Of a stretch of DNA of 64,000 nucleotides, positions 10,818 to 20,637 are shown one piece after another. This stretch comes from Pyropia haitanensis. Lineage: Eukaryota > Rhodophyta > Bangiophyceae > Bangiales > Bangiaceae. Below the pieces are notes generated by a model. That model saw nothing but the letters and a program-made list of their open reading frames with translations, did not search any database and was not told the DNA's origin. Location of the stretch: positions 3,053,090-3,117,089 of the forward strand of contig SDUX01000010.1 of assembly GCA_008729055.1 (NCBI GenBank). The letters are read 5' to 3'. Position 1 is the first letter of the stretch. Every line of letters starts with the position of its first letter. The position numbers and the translations under genes were made by a program.

Positions 10818-13244
10818 ATGGTGGCGAGAGGGAGGTGGGGGGGGGGACGGGCGTGTCTCGCACGGCGCGGCGTGTCGCGGCTGGCCGTGGCGGCGGTGGG
10901 GTTTGGGATGCTGGGGGGGATGGCGCTGCTCGCCCCCGCGCCGGAGGGGGTCCTCCCGTGGGGATCGCCCGCCGGCTTGGTGGGGTCGACCGCCGCTATC
11001 GCGGGCGCGTCGGGGCGGCGGCCCGCCGGGTGGGGGCCGTTTCGGCCGCGCGGCGGCGGCCGTGGTGCGCCGGCGGCGCCTGCCGCCGGCGACGTTGAAC
11101 TCGCGGCGGTCGCCCCCGGCGTCGACGGAGTTACCACCGCCGTCGCCGTCGCTGGCATTGGGGACGTCCACGGCGGCTCAGCCGACAGCGGTGACGGCAC
11201 CACCCCCGCCGATGACGACGGCCGCGCCGTCGCGGCGGGGACGGCCGCTAACGCGGCGGACGCGGCCGCGACGGCCAGCGACGACACGTCCGCTGATGAC
11301 GCGTCCGTGGCCGGTGGCGTCGGCGCACCAACACTCCAGTCGGTCGCGACGGGTGCGTCCGAGGTGGCACCGCCGGCCACGCCGTCCGCCGCCACCGCCA
11401 TCGCTGCCGGTGCAAACGGCGACGGAGGTCCAGCCGGCAGGGCCGCGCCCACCCCCATCGCGTCGACCACCATCGCGACAACGACCACCGCCTCGGCGGC
11501 CGCCGCCCTTGCCGCCGCCGCCGCCGACGCCGACGCGCCCGCCGTGGCGGTCGCAGCCGCGCTCGCGGCCGCCGCGGTCGCCGCCGACGCGGACGCGACC
11601 GTGCCGACCGGCGGCGGCGGCGCGGCAGCCGCAGCCGTGGCGGCGGCGGGCGCGGCGGGGGCGGCGCTGCCGGCCGGCGTGCCCGCCGGCGCCACCGTCC
11701 ACTGCTACGACCGCGCCGACGTGAAGACCATGACCGAAGTGCTGTGCGTGTACGCGCCCTTCTCGGCGGCGGTCGTCTCTGCGGTCGTCCGCGAGCACGG
11801 GGGTGGTGGTGGAGGCGGTGGCGGTGGCGGCGGTGGGGGTGGCCGCGGCAGCGGCGGCGCTGTGCCAGCCGTGGGGTGCTCGTCGTGGGACGGGACGGCG
11901 CTGCCGGCGGACAAGGCCAACTGCTCGCGGGTGGTCACAGAAGCCGCGGCGTCCGCGTGGTGGACCGCCGCCGCGGCGGACGCGGCAGGCAGTGCCACGC
12001 CCGCTGGCGGCACGGGCCCGCCGTCGGTGCTGCTGCGGCTGGTGGCGCGGGACGTCAACATTGCGCACGCGGGCATGAAGCTGCTCGCGCTGCACCACGT
12101 CCTCCGCCACACTATCCGGTACGGCCTCCCCCGCTCCCCCGACGTGGTCATCCATCTCGCCGACCCGTACATCACGCCCGTCATCCGCGACGCCACCTCA
12201 TGGCAGGCGGGCCTCCTCGCCACCGTCCTCGCCGCGACGCCCGTCGGCCGTATCACCATCACCGACGCCCTGGCGGGCACGCCCGCCGCCTACGTCGCCG
12301 CCGCGGTGGTGGGCGGCTGGTCCAACCGGTTCTCCGTGGGAGACTCTCACGCCGCCGCCGACGCGCCCGTCAATGTGCTCGCGCGGGGCGACCACGCGGC
12401 GCTGCGCGCGGCGCTGCCGCTGCCGTCGCCGCCGACGCGCCGGGGGCGACGCCCACCGCCGCTGCGCGTCGTGTACCTGTCGCGGCGGCGCAACCATCGG
12501 CGGCGGTTTGACGACGCCTCCGAAGACCGCTTTATCCGTACGCTGCGGTCGGCCGCGGCGGCCGCGGCTGAGGAGGCGGTGGTCGAGGTGGTCGAGACCG
12601 GAACGGACGCGTCCTTTGCGGAGCAGGTCGCCGCCGTCGCCGACGCGGCGGTGGTCATCGGCCTCCACGGCGCGTCGTTGACAACAGCCCTGGTCGGGGC
12701 GAGGGGGAAAGGCCCCGGCGACGCGGGCGGTACGCTCATTGAGGTGCGGCCGTATGGCTTCCGGCTGCGCCTCTTTGACGGCGCCGCCATCGTGGGCGCG
12801 TACGTGCCGATCGAGCTGGCCGGCCACGGCGCCGAGTATGGTGGCCGCCGGCGGCGGCCGTCGGCCGACGGGGCGGGCTGGCGCGAGTCGGCGCTCGCGT
12901 GCTCGTGGCGGGACTTTCGGTGCTTTGAGTACTACCGCGACGCGACGCAGGTGTTTGGGGGGGGGGGGAAGGGGGGGGTCGAGGCGGACGTTGCGGCCGT
13001 GCAGGCGGCCGTGGAGGCGGCGCTGGCGCGGGCGAACGACGTCCGCCGGGGGGTGGCGGCGGCGGTGAGGGAGGGCGGGGGGGGGGTTGGGGGGGCGGAA
13101 GGCGGCGTTTCCGGGCTCAACGGCCCCGGCGGGAGGGGAGTGGAGGTCGCAGTCACGCGCGTCGCCGCCGCTGTCCGCCGGTCGGCCCTCGGGGGGTGGG
13201 GGCGGCGTCACCGCAGACGCCACGGCCGCCGCCGCGGCTTCTGA
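10818..13244 (+). CDS. GT61 family (DUF563/EOGT-like) glycosyltransferase, type II membrane protein
   Basis: A predicted Golgi or ER glycosyltransferase transferring a sugar to protein or glycan; the substrate cannot be read from sequence. From the ATG at 10818 the protein is 808 aa. It begins with a short basic stretch and a signal-anchor-like segment (LAVAAVGFGMLGGMALLA), the reason for preferring this start over the ATG at 10281, which adds 179 low-complexity residues. A long Ala-rich stem follows (about residues 60-280). The catalytic part shows the DUF563 signature in order: an Arg-rich strand (VVYLSRRRNHRRRF, about 552), then SFAEQVAAVADAAVVIG and LHGASLTTAL (His about 617), then LIEVRPYGFRLRLF. 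The order and spacing match GT61. It stands alone, with no linked carbohydrate genes. Confidence 0.75.
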   Translation: MVARGRWGGGRACLARRGVSRLAVAAVGFGMLGGMALLAPAPEGVLPWGSPAGLVGSTAAIAGASGRRPAGWGPFRPRGGGRGAPAAPAAGDVELAAVAPGVDGVTTAVAVAGIGDVHGGSADSGDGTTPADDDGRAVAAGTAANAADAAATASDDTSADDASVAGGVGAPTLQSVATGASEVAPPATPSAATAIAAGANGDGGPAGRAAPTPIASTTIATTTTASAAAALAAAAADADAPAVAVAAALAAAAVAADADATVPTGGGGAAAAAVAAAGAAGAALPAGVPAGATVHCYDRADVKTMTEVLCVYAPFSAAVVSAVVREHGGGGGGGGGGGGGGGRGSGGAVPAVGCSSWDGTALPADKANCSRVVTEAAASAWWTAAAADAAGSATPAGGTGPPSVLLRLVARDVNIAHAGMKLLALHHVLRHTIRYGLPRSPDVVIHLADPYITPVIRDATSWQAGLLATVLAATPVGRITITDALAGTPAAYVAAAVVGGWSNRFSVGDSHAAADAPVNVLARGDHAALRAALPLPSPPTRRGRRPPPLRVVYLSRRRNHRRRFDDASEDRFIRTLRSAAAAAAEEAVVEVVETGTDASFAEQVAAVADAAVVIGLHGASLTTALVGARGKGPGDAGGTLIEVRPYGFRLRLFDGAAIVGAYVPIELAGHGAEYGGRRRRPSADGAGWRESALACSWRDFRCFEYYRDATQVFGGGGKGGVEADVAAVQAAVEAALARANDVRRGVAAAVREGGGGVGGAEGGVSGLNGPGGRGVEVAVTRVAAAVRRSALGGWGRRHRRRHGRRRGF

Positions 13245-13448
13245 CGTAACCGCGGGCGCCGTCAAGATACAGCCTTAACGAAGCCCCTCGTCGGGGAGGC
13301 TTTGCTGTGCCAAGCAGAGACCATCGACGTCCAACATGCAAACACAACCCTTGTCTAAACCCATGCAGCAACGGCAGTACCAAAGCGCCAGGCGCACCGA
13401 CTCCAACCACGGGCCGTCATGCCAGCGTGTACGCATCCACACCCGCGG

Positions 13449-13871
13449 CTACCTGCTGCTATTCGTGTCCACCGCCGCACCGTCGGCAGGCTGTGGCACC
13501 ACCACCACCGCGGCGGGCGCCGGCGGCGGCGCCTTGGCCCGCGCAACAGCCTTGCCCCCAGCACCCTCCCCCGCGAGTGACGCCTCCGCACCGGGCAGCA
13601 CCGCCGTGGGCGACGGTGGCGTCAACAGAGCCGACGACGACAACAGCGTCGACGGCGTCGACGGCGTCGACGGCGACGGCGGTGGAGGCGTCGAAGACGA
13701 CAGCGACGGGGTGAGGGGCTGGAGGGGTGGTGGCGGCGGCGGCGGCGGCGCGTCGGCTTCGTGGCCCGCCTCCCACCCCCAGCGGCGGCGGTGCACCCAC
13801 GACAGGGGCGCGAGCAGGGGCGACTTGGGCTGCCGGTGCGGCAGGCTCCACTCGAGAATGCCCATGTCCAT
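13449..13871 (-). CDS. hypothetical protein, about 140 aa
   Basis: Not recognised. From the ATG at 13871 it starts MDMGILEWSLPHRQPKSP, a non-repetitive stretch unlike the surrounding low complexity, followed by a Pro/Ser/Thr-rich and Ala-rich tail with no stop until 13449. The frame is open upstream to 14162, but that part is Arg/Pro/Ser-rich shadow-like sequence. A plus-strand open frame overlaps it, so strand and reality are uncertain. Confidence 0.25.
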   Translation of the reverse strand: MDMGILEWSLPHRQPKSPLLAPLSWVHRRRWGWEAGHEADAPPPPPPPPLQPLTPSLSSSTPPPPSPSTPSTPSTLLSSSALLTPPSPTAVLPGAEASLAGEGAGGKAVARAKAPPPAPAAVVVVPQPADGAAVDTNSSR

Positions 13872-14778
13872 GGCGCCGGCACAGGGCAGGGCGGTGGTGG
13901 ACGAGGAAAGAAGAGCCCTGAGGAGGGAGGGGGAAGGTAGGCTGGGCACGGCGCACGACGAAGGCAATCGACAAACGCGTCGGAGCGGGAGGGGGGGCGA
14001 AGGGGGAGCGAAACGGGGGGGGGGGAGGAGAACGGGGGAAGCGCCGCGACGCAAGTGGCAGCTCCCAACAAACAGTGGGGCCGCGACGGTCCGCAGCGGG
14101 AGAGGCGGCGCGCACCTCGAGTGACGTGCAGCGACAGCGGGGGTCGGGACAAGCCAACACACGACAAAGCGGCGGCGCGTCGCTCGTCGTCGGCGTCAAG
14201 GTGGGAAGGGCGCGCGGGGGTGGGCGGGGAGGGAGTGAGTGCTCAGGGAGGGTGCGGGCGCTCAGGGATGGCAGAGGGAACGTAGGGGGAGCTCGTGACG
14301 GGCGTGGTGAGGAGCGCGGGGCGGAATGACGCGTCGCGGCCGGCACCACGACGCGCTGCCGCCCCCGTGCACCTAAATAGCTGTGTGCCCTTGCAGATGG
14401 CCCGGTAGGGGGTGCGCCTCGTCGGGCTGGGCAGCACTTGGTGCCGACGAGGGGGGGAAGGGGGGCGAGGGTGCTGCGCACAGGACGCGCCCCCGGCCCC
14501 CTCCCCGCCAGTGTTTTTCTGTTGGCCCCTCGTGCTGCAGCAGCGGTGCTGCGCGACAGCCAGCTCGAGGGCGGCGTTCTTGAGGGCTGCGCGAGGGGGG
14601 GGGTCAGATGCATCCGAGTCTTTTTATCTGCCTTGCAGAGGTTTGATGCTGTCCGCCGGGCGGCCTCGGTCAGCCCTCAGCTCGCCACGGGCTCTCTGCA
14701 CGGCGTGTGCGAGTCTTTGGCGAGATGGGCGGGATCTGGGGGAGGGGAAGGGGGCGAAAAAAATTTCGGGCAATGGGC
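13872..14778. other. intergenic, left flank of the retrotransposon insertion
   Basis: Purine-rich on the plus strand at 13900-14330, then mixed. No gene supported. The sequence continuous with it before insertion resumes at 21206. Confidence 0.4.
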
Positions 14779-14783
14779 GAAGC
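14779..14783. repeat. target-site duplication, left (copia element)
   Basis: GAAGC directly before the 5' LTR, repeated at 21206-21210. Confidence 0.9.
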
Positions 14784-15356
14784 TGTGAATCCCTTCCTGA
14801 TGCTGCTGTCGTCAATTTCGTGCGGCCACGCGCGGCCTCGCTGTCTAACACGGTGGCGTCATCCCCGCTGTGTACCCTGTCACCACGCGACACTTCTAGA
14901 CGGATCTGGATGTCGCTGGTGCTGCTGACACGATTGTCGTGCAATCGATTTGACGCCGACATGTCATTGCTGTAAGCTGATGAAACGCGATGGAACTGTC
15001 CATACCATGCCATCAACTGATGTCATCCTCGATGGCACACAATGGCCGCGCTGGCGATTACCGCTGAATCCTCGCGCCGCGCTGTCTGATTGATTTGCTT
15101 GTGTGCTTTGCTTTCCCTGGGGGGTGTGGAGTGCCTGGTCGCGCCTGTGGCGAGCTGCTCCGCGCCTATATAAGCGCTCCCTCGCATCGAGTAGCGAGGG
15201 GGGAGCGCAGAGAGACAAGACGAAGTGGGATCATTGCATAGACTCGTGCTTGGGTGTGCTCGGACGACGGCTACCCTCTGCTCGATTGCCCGGTCGGTTC
15301 GAAGGCCGTTGACCCCGCTACGTTATTCTACATACTAGTTTGGTGATCCTACCACA
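14784..15356 (+). repeat. 5' LTR
   Basis: 573 bp, TGTGAATCCC...CCTACCACA. It contains a TATA box (15167-15174) about two thirds along, which sets the likely U3/R boundary just downstream. Matches 20633-21205 base for base as far as I can read. Confidence 0.93.
15167..15174 (+). promoter_or_regulatory. TATA box of the 5' LTR promoter
   Basis: TATATAAG in a GC-rich context (CGCGCC before, CGCTCC after); the same site recurs at 21016-21023 in the 3' LTR. It would place the genomic RNA start near 15195-15205. Confidence 0.7.
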
Positions 15357-15880
15357 TTCGCGAATCAACAGGATACCTGTGCTCGTGAGCAAGACGCGCT
15401 CCGGAAGGTGGCGGTGCGCGTGAGCAAGGCGCGTGCTGGTCGCTGACGGCGCGCGACGACCAAGACAAGGCGCGCGGCGCAGCTGTGTGCGCGCGGAGTA
15501 CGTGTGCGGAAGGGGCGCGCGGCTGTCACAGTCTTGCCGCGCGTGTGCACGGCGCAGTACAAGGGCAAGGGCACTTGAACCAACGAGGGGACAGAGCGTG
15601 CGCGCACCTGGTGACTGGGGCGACGACCTTCGGGTCGGAGCCTGTCTAGGATCCGTGGTGCTCGTACGTGTTGACGTTCTACAAGGTCTACGGCCGACCC
15701 CCTCCGGGTAACACCGGTGCGCCGACAGGCTTGGGGAAGGACGCCCGCAACTCGAACGGGGTGTGTCTGCTCGTGTGCTGCGTTGTCGTGTACGCTCGGA
15801 TGCCTGTGACGTCGTGTGTGTCTGCTGCCCACGTGCTTTGACGTTCCTTCTGTGCTGCGGGTGCTTGTTGACGTGCAACG
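15357..15880 (+). other. retrotransposon leader between 5' LTR and gag
   Basis: A 524-nt untranslated leader. It begins TTCGCGAATCAACAGGATAC. A standard primer-binding site starting TGG is not present right after the LTR, so priming may use an internal tRNA segment, as in some copia elements. No ORF of interest. Confidence 0.6.
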
Positions 15881-17413
15881 ATGGCGAACGTTTCAACGAC
15901 ATCCCAGGCGGCGCTGCCCACCTTTCTGGCTGCCGTGGACACCAGCTTGCTGAACGAGGAGCAGAAGGGCGTAATCGCGTCCGTCCGCATGCTGGAGGCC
16001 GAGCTGGCGACCACTCCCATGTCAGGAGAGCAGGTCAAGGCTGCTGTTGCTGAGCTACTCCCACCTGCCGTCCTCTTTGGTCCGAGCATGGTGGCGTTGC
16101 CGTACCTTCACCGGGACCTGCGCAACTGGCTGAACGCGCACGGCGCGAACCTGGAGCAGCACTCCTCCCACCGCATCAAGATGACGCTGGCGACGGCGCT
16201 GTACCCGGAAGCCGAGGAGCGGACTATCGCCACGGAGCTGGCCTCGGAGGTGGAAGCCGCTGGTCGTCGCTCTCGTGCACCGGGACCTCAGCAACAGAGC
16301 GCATTGACTACTGGTAGCAGCGCTGCGGCACCAAGCGTTGGGGTGGACCGCGCTGCCCACAACGTTGCCATGCGCTTTCGAGACCAAGCGGCAAAGTTCA
16401 GTGGCAACCTGGGGGAGAGCTGGAGTGAGTTTGTGGCCGAGTATCAGCAGGTCGCGCGAGACTACGAACTGACTGCGACACAGAAGCTGCAGTACCTGCA
16501 CAACCTGCTTCGCGGTGATGCCAAGCGCTTCTTCCTTGACCGCGTGCACGGGACCGCGGCTACGTTTGCCCAGGCCGTGGACATGGTCAGCGCCGAGTAC
16601 AACTCCATCGTCCGTCAAGACCGAGTCAAGAACTATCTGAGCAGCTTGCGGCTCAGCTCCTTCGTCAAGGACGGGACCGACACTACCGCGGCGCTGGAAA
16701 AGACGTACAAGACTATCAGCAAGCTGGCGCCGCAAGTGCCCCGCTCGCATCACGGCGAGTCGTATAAGGTCGAGTTCCTGCGGAATGCGGTCGTCGGCAA
16801 CTCGTGGGCTACCGAGCCTCTGAGCCGCATCGCGACGCACAGTCTGACTTTCCAACAGCTGTACGGCGAGCTGGAGGCTGCACTTCATCTACATAACGAG
16901 GCTCGCTTGGCGGTCATGCGCGATGACATCACACACGGAGCTGCAACTCCCGACGACAAGGTACCAGGCATCCTCTTTGCTGGCCAGGGTCGCTATATGC
17001 GCCGGAACAAGGACATTGGCAAGCGACACGCAGCCAAGGGAGGAAGTGGTGCGCAGCGGTTTGACCCGTTGTCTCTGATGGGGTGCTTCAACTGTGACGA
17101 TCGCTCGCACTCCCTTGGCGACTGCCCTCATCCTGTCAATGCTATCAAGGCTGCCAAGCGCAAGTTGGAGTACTACGCCAAGAAGCGTGCGGCGCAACCT
17201 GTGGCCAGCGCCATTCTATACCAGCTTTGCTCGCAGCTCGATGCCGCCGGAGTAACCGGCGATGGCGGCGACGATGTCAAGGCCGATGAGAGCGACGAGT
17301 CATGCGGTGGGGCGAAGGACGACGTCGACATCTTTGAGGCCTTAGTGGAGGATTCGGAGCAGGCCAACAAGGATGGCGAAGAGACGCAGAGTGACGACCC
17401 GGATTTTGTGTAG
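15881..17413 (+). CDS. gag: Gag polyprotein of the copia element
   Basis: 510 aa from the ATG at 15881. Gag forms the virus-like particle and packages RNA. The central region (about residues 165-340) has the helical character of copia capsid domains (for example AKFSGNLGESWSEFVAEYQQ). A CCHC zinc knuckle lies at Cys402, Cys405, His410 and Cys415 (spacing 2-4-4). The C terminus is strongly acidic (Asp/Glu-rich, about 460-510). The stop codon TAG is at 17411-17413. Pol lies in the -1 frame, unlike many copia elements with a single Gag-Pol ORF. Confidence 0.9.
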   Translation: MANVSTTSQAALPTFLAAVDTSLLNEEQKGVIASVRMLEAELATTPMSGEQVKAAVAELLPPAVLFGPSMVALPYLHRDLRNWLNAHGANLEQHSSHRIKMTLATALYPEAEERTIATELASEVEAAGRRSRAPGPQQQSALTTGSSAAAPSVGVDRAAHNVAMRFRDQAAKFSGNLGESWSEFVAEYQQVARDYELTATQKLQYLHNLLRGDAKRFFLDRVHGTAATFAQAVDMVSAEYNSIVRQDRVKNYLSSLRLSSFVKDGTDTTAALEKTYKTISKLAPQVPRSHHGESYKVEFLRNAVVGNSWATEPLSRIATHSLTFQQLYGELEAALHLHNEARLAVMRDDITHGAATPDDKVPGILFAGQGRYMRRNKDIGKRHAAKGGSGAQRFDPLSLMGCFNCDDRSHSLGDCPHPVNAIKAAKRKLEYYAKKRAAQPVASAILYQLCSQLDAAGVTGDGGDDVKADESDESCGGAKDDVDIFEALVEDSEQANKDGEETQSDDPDFV

Positions 17414-20400
17414 AGGGCAAGAATCGTCGACTTGCCCTCGCACACAGACGACGGGGTCGACCCCCGCGTGTCGAGGAGGACCCCGGGTTCTTGACGCTGT
17501 TGCAGGCGGTGGAAGACTTCCAAGGTGCGTGCGTCGACACTGGAGCCCAGCGGACGGTCATCGGCAAGCAGCAGGCTTATGCGTACCTGAAGTGGGCCGG
17601 GTTACAGCGCCGACTGGAGCAAGACAAGACGCCGGAGGTGTACCGGTTTGGTGGAAGCCGGCATGCAAGCATCGGTACGCTGACTATACGCATTCCGCTC
17701 GCGGACGACTACTTCTTAGAGCTGACGGTGGACGTTGTGGACGTGAACGTGCCGCTTCTGTTCGGGCTTGACACCCTCGACAAGTTTCACATGTACGCCA
17801 ACACCGTGCTCAACCGACTCGTGTGCGAAGCTTACTCAGTGACGATGCCGCTCGTGCGAAAGCTTGGACATGTCTACTACGTCTGGGAGCACAACGTGCT
17901 GTACACCATGCCGGAACTACGCAAGATGCACCGACACTTCTTCCATCCGCAGCCGGACCGCCTGTATGCCGTCATCAACAAGGCCGGAGGTGAACACGCC
18001 AAGCCAAGCACCCTGAAGCAGCTGCAGGAGGTTTCCAGCACGTGCGACTTATGTCAGCGACTCTCGAAGGAGCCAAGCAGGTTCCGAGTGGCTCTGCCTC
18101 CTGAGGATATTATCTTCAACCGGACGGTGCTTCTAGACATCATGTACCTCGATGGGAAGCCGCTCCTGCATGTGGTCGACAAGGACACGCTCTTCAGTGC
18201 AGCCGTGTTCCTCTCAAGCGGCGAGTCTACGGAGGACGTCTGGCGGGCATACGTACGTTGCTGGGTGACCCCGTACATCGGCTACTCAGACTTCATGCAC
18301 ACCGACCAAGGGCCACAGCTGGCGTCTGACGAATGGAAGGCGCTACAGCAATCAGTGGGCATCAAGCGATTGGAGTCAGGCGTGGAGTCGCACAACTCCC
18401 TTGGTGTCGGCGAGCGCTACCATGCCTTCCTTCGGCGCATCTACTGGCGCGTACGGGCTTCTCACCCTGACTTGCCTGCAGAGGATGCTTTGGCGCTCTC
18501 CGTGTGGGGGATGAACCAGACGGCTGGACCAAGCGGGCTCGTTCCGACTTTGCTGGTGTTTGGAGTTCTTCCTCGGATGCCCGTAGCCCCGATCAACCTT
18601 CCTGCTCAACGAGACCGCGTCATGGCGATGCACGCCGCCCGCCAAGAGATGGCAAAGCACGTAGCCAAGTCGCGTCTGGAGCGCGCCGTGCGCAGCCGCG
18701 TCCCAGGCGCTGCCGATGCTGTCATCCGAGCGGGCATGTCCGTGCTTGTCTACCGCGAGAAACCCGTCGACAAGTGGACGGGACCGTACCAAGTCCTGTC
18801 TACCGATGGTAAGCAGGTGTGGCTCAACGTCGGCAACTCCGTGAAGCTCTTCTCCGTGGACAAGGTAAAGGAGTACCGGCAGGAAGAGGCTGGCACGACG
18901 GCTGCCACACTGGAAGATGCTACGACACCGACACCGGACCCACCTCGTGTTCGCGACGTCGTTGAAGTCGCTGAGGACGGACAAGTGGCGCCGACGGCAA
19001 CGGAAGCTGCTGCAGAGCACCCGGCAAGGGCGATTCCGCGGGCAACAGAAGTCTTCGTGACGGAAGTGCTCAAGCCTGGCGACGTGCGTATATCTTCGCA
19101 GATCATCCAAGGCGCACGCCAAGCGGAAGCAGAGGGACTCCTGAAGCGGAAAGTGTGGGTTGCTGTCAAGCGCAATGACCTTCCTCGTGAAGCCAACATC
19201 CTGAGTGGACGCTTTGTCCACGCCCTGAAGCACGTCGGCACATCGAAGGAGAAGGGCAAGAGTCGCTACGTGGTGCAGGGACACCGGGACAAGGCCAAGC
19301 CGTTCGTGGTGCACAACCTGTCTACACTACGACAGCGCTCGACCAAGATTATCGTGTCCACCAGTGCTGTTCGCGGCTTCAGGATCTTCTCGCACGACGT
19401 CAACCAGTCGTACCTTCAGAGCAAGGACAAGTTGAGTCGACCGGTGTACCTCGCCCCACGCGAGGAGGACCGAGCCATATTGGGCGTTGCTGAGGGTGAA
19501 GTGCTGCGCATCCTCAAGCCCTTGTACGGTCTCTGTGACGCGGGCGACTACTGGAGCGCGACAATGACTTCCCATGTCGAGGACGACCTCTCCATGTCGC
19601 CGCTTACGGGAGACCCGGCTCTGTACGTCAAGGATGGAGAAGACGATGTCGACGGACTTCTTGGCTCGTACGTGGACGACATGCTGCTTGGTGGAAATGA
19701 GGAGTTCCAGCGGCTGACCGAGAAGACGCTGACCCACTTTGACTCCAAGCCGCGTGAATGGGACAACACGGAGTTTCTGGGCGTCCAGGTGCGCACACTC
19801 ACTACGCCCTGGCGGCACTTCACGCTGAGTCAGCCGGAGTACATCAAGCTGGTGCGCATCATGCCGACGGACATCACCTATGACGAGTTCGTCTCCGTCC
19901 GAGCTTCCTTTGCATGGCTGGCGCATAGCCGCCCGGACCTGTGCGCTGCCATCAACCGTGCGGCTCAAGTATCATCTAAGACCTTTGCCAGACGTCACGT
20001 GCAGGAGCTGAACAAGGCTATCAAGTACGCTAGGTCAACGGCAGACCTAGTGCTGTCATACCGGCCGCTGGACCGAACCACCCTGCATCTGCGCGTGTAC
20101 GCCGACGCTTCCTTTGCGTCGAACGACGACAACTCTTCACAGCTAGGCTTTGTCATCCTGCTGTGTGACGCTGCGGACCGCTGTCACGTGCTAGCCTACT
20201 CAAGCAAGAAGTCCCGTCGCGTCGTGCGCTCCATCATGGCGGGTGAGGTCTACGCGTTTGCCAACGCGTTCGACGAAGCCTTCATCATCAAGTATGACCT
20301 GGAGCGTCTGTACAAGCAACCGGTACCGTTGACGATGCTAACGGACTCCAAGCAGTTGTTTGACGTCATCACACGTGCTTCACATACGACGGAGAAGCGG

Positions 20401-20637
20401 CTCATGATCGACATTGCTGCTGCACGGGAGGCCTACAACCGCAAGGAGATCTCCAACGTCGGCCTGGTCAAGTCGGCGAACAACCTTGCGGACGGGCTGA
20501 CGAAGCCGGGTTTCTGCATGAGTCTTGACGACGTCTTGCGGACGTCGGTGGACCGGCAGCCTGTGGAGCAGTGGATCATCCGGACGCCGGAGAAGGCGGA
20601 ACCGCAGCGCTCGGATAAGGAAAAGGTGGGAGTGTGA
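17395..20637 (+). CDS. pol: Pol polyprotein of the copia element (protease, integrase, reverse transcriptase, RNase H)
   Basis: The open frame runs from just after the stop at 17392-17394 to TGA at 20635-20637, which lies inside the first bases of the 3' LTR. Counting residues from TTG 17491: aspartic protease DTGA at 16-19; integrase zinc finger with His149/His152 and Cys185/Cys188; integrase core Asp216, Asp272, Glu308 (exact D-x35-E spacing); reverse transcriptase with YVDD at 727-730; RNase H acidic residues Asp872, Glu919, Asp952. All catalytic motifs are intact. There is no ATG near the start, so translation needs frameshifting or another route from gag; the exact first residue is unknown. 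Confidence 0.92.
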   Translation, partial: RPGFCVEGKNRRLALAHRRRGRPPRVEEDPGFLTLLQAVEDFQGACVDTGAQRTVIGKQQAYAYLKWAGLQRRLEQDKTPEVYRFGGSRHASIGTLTIRIPLADDYFLELTVDVVDVNVPLLFGLDTLDKFHMYANTVLNRLVCEAYSVTMPLVRKLGHVYYVWEHNVLYTMPELRKMHRHFFHPQPDRLYAVINKAGGEHAKPSTLKQLQEVSSTCDLCQRLSKEPSRFRVALPPEDIIFNRTVLLDIMYLDGKPLLHVVDKDTLFSAAVFLSSGESTEDVWRAYVRCWVTPYIGYSDFMHTDQGPQLASDEWKALQQSVGIKRLESGVESHNSLGVGERYHAFLRRIYWRVRASHPDLPAEDALALSVWGMNQTAGPSGLVPTLLVFGVLPRMPVAPINLPAQRDRVMAMHAARQEMAKHVAKSRLERAVRSRVPGAADAVIRAGMSVLVYREKPVDKWTGPYQVLSTDGKQVWLNVGNSVKLFSVDKVKEYRQEEAGTTAATLEDATTPTPDPPRVRDVVEVAEDGQVAPTATEAAAEHPARAIPRATEVFVTEVLKPGDVRISSQIIQGARQAEAEGLLKRKVWVAVKRNDLPREANILSGRFVHALKHVGTSKEKGKSRYVVQGHRDKAKPFVVHNLSTLRQRSTKIIVSTSAVRGFRIFSHDVNQSYLQSKDKLSRPVYLAPREEDRAILGVAEGEVLRILKPLYGLCDAGDYWSATMTSHVEDDLSMSPLTGDPALYVKDGEDDVDGLLGSYVDDMLLGGNEEFQRLTEKTLTHFDSKPREWDNTEFLGVQVRTLTTPWRHFTLSQPEYIKLVRIMPTDITYDEFVSVRASFAWLAHSRPDLCAAINRAAQVSSKTFARRHVQELNKAIKYARSTADLVLSYRPLDRTTLHLRVYADASFASNDDNSSQLGFVILLCDAADRCHVLAYSSKKSRRVVRSIMAGEVYAFANAFDEAFIIKYDLERLYKQPVPLTMLTDSKQLFDVITRASHTTEKRLMIDIAAAREAYNRKEISNVGLVKSANNLADGLTKPGFCMSLDDVLRTSVDRQPVEQWIIRTPEKAEPQRSDKEKVGV
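20617..20632 (+). promoter_or_regulatory. polypurine tract for plus-strand DNA priming
   Basis: Purine-rich AAGGAAAAGGTGGGAG immediately before the 3' LTR (one T), lying within the last codons of pol. Confidence 0.7.

Noticed and set aside
13336..14124. 262-codon plus-strand frame overlapping the small minus-strand hypothetical gene
   Set aside because: Mostly Gly/Asp/Arg shadow-like sequence; the minus strand has the more protein-like start, though support is weak for both.
15280..15315. GGTTCGAAGG inside the LTR as a tRNA B box
   Set aside because: No matching A box, acceptor stem or anticodon arm at the right spacing; the segment is part of a repeated LTR.
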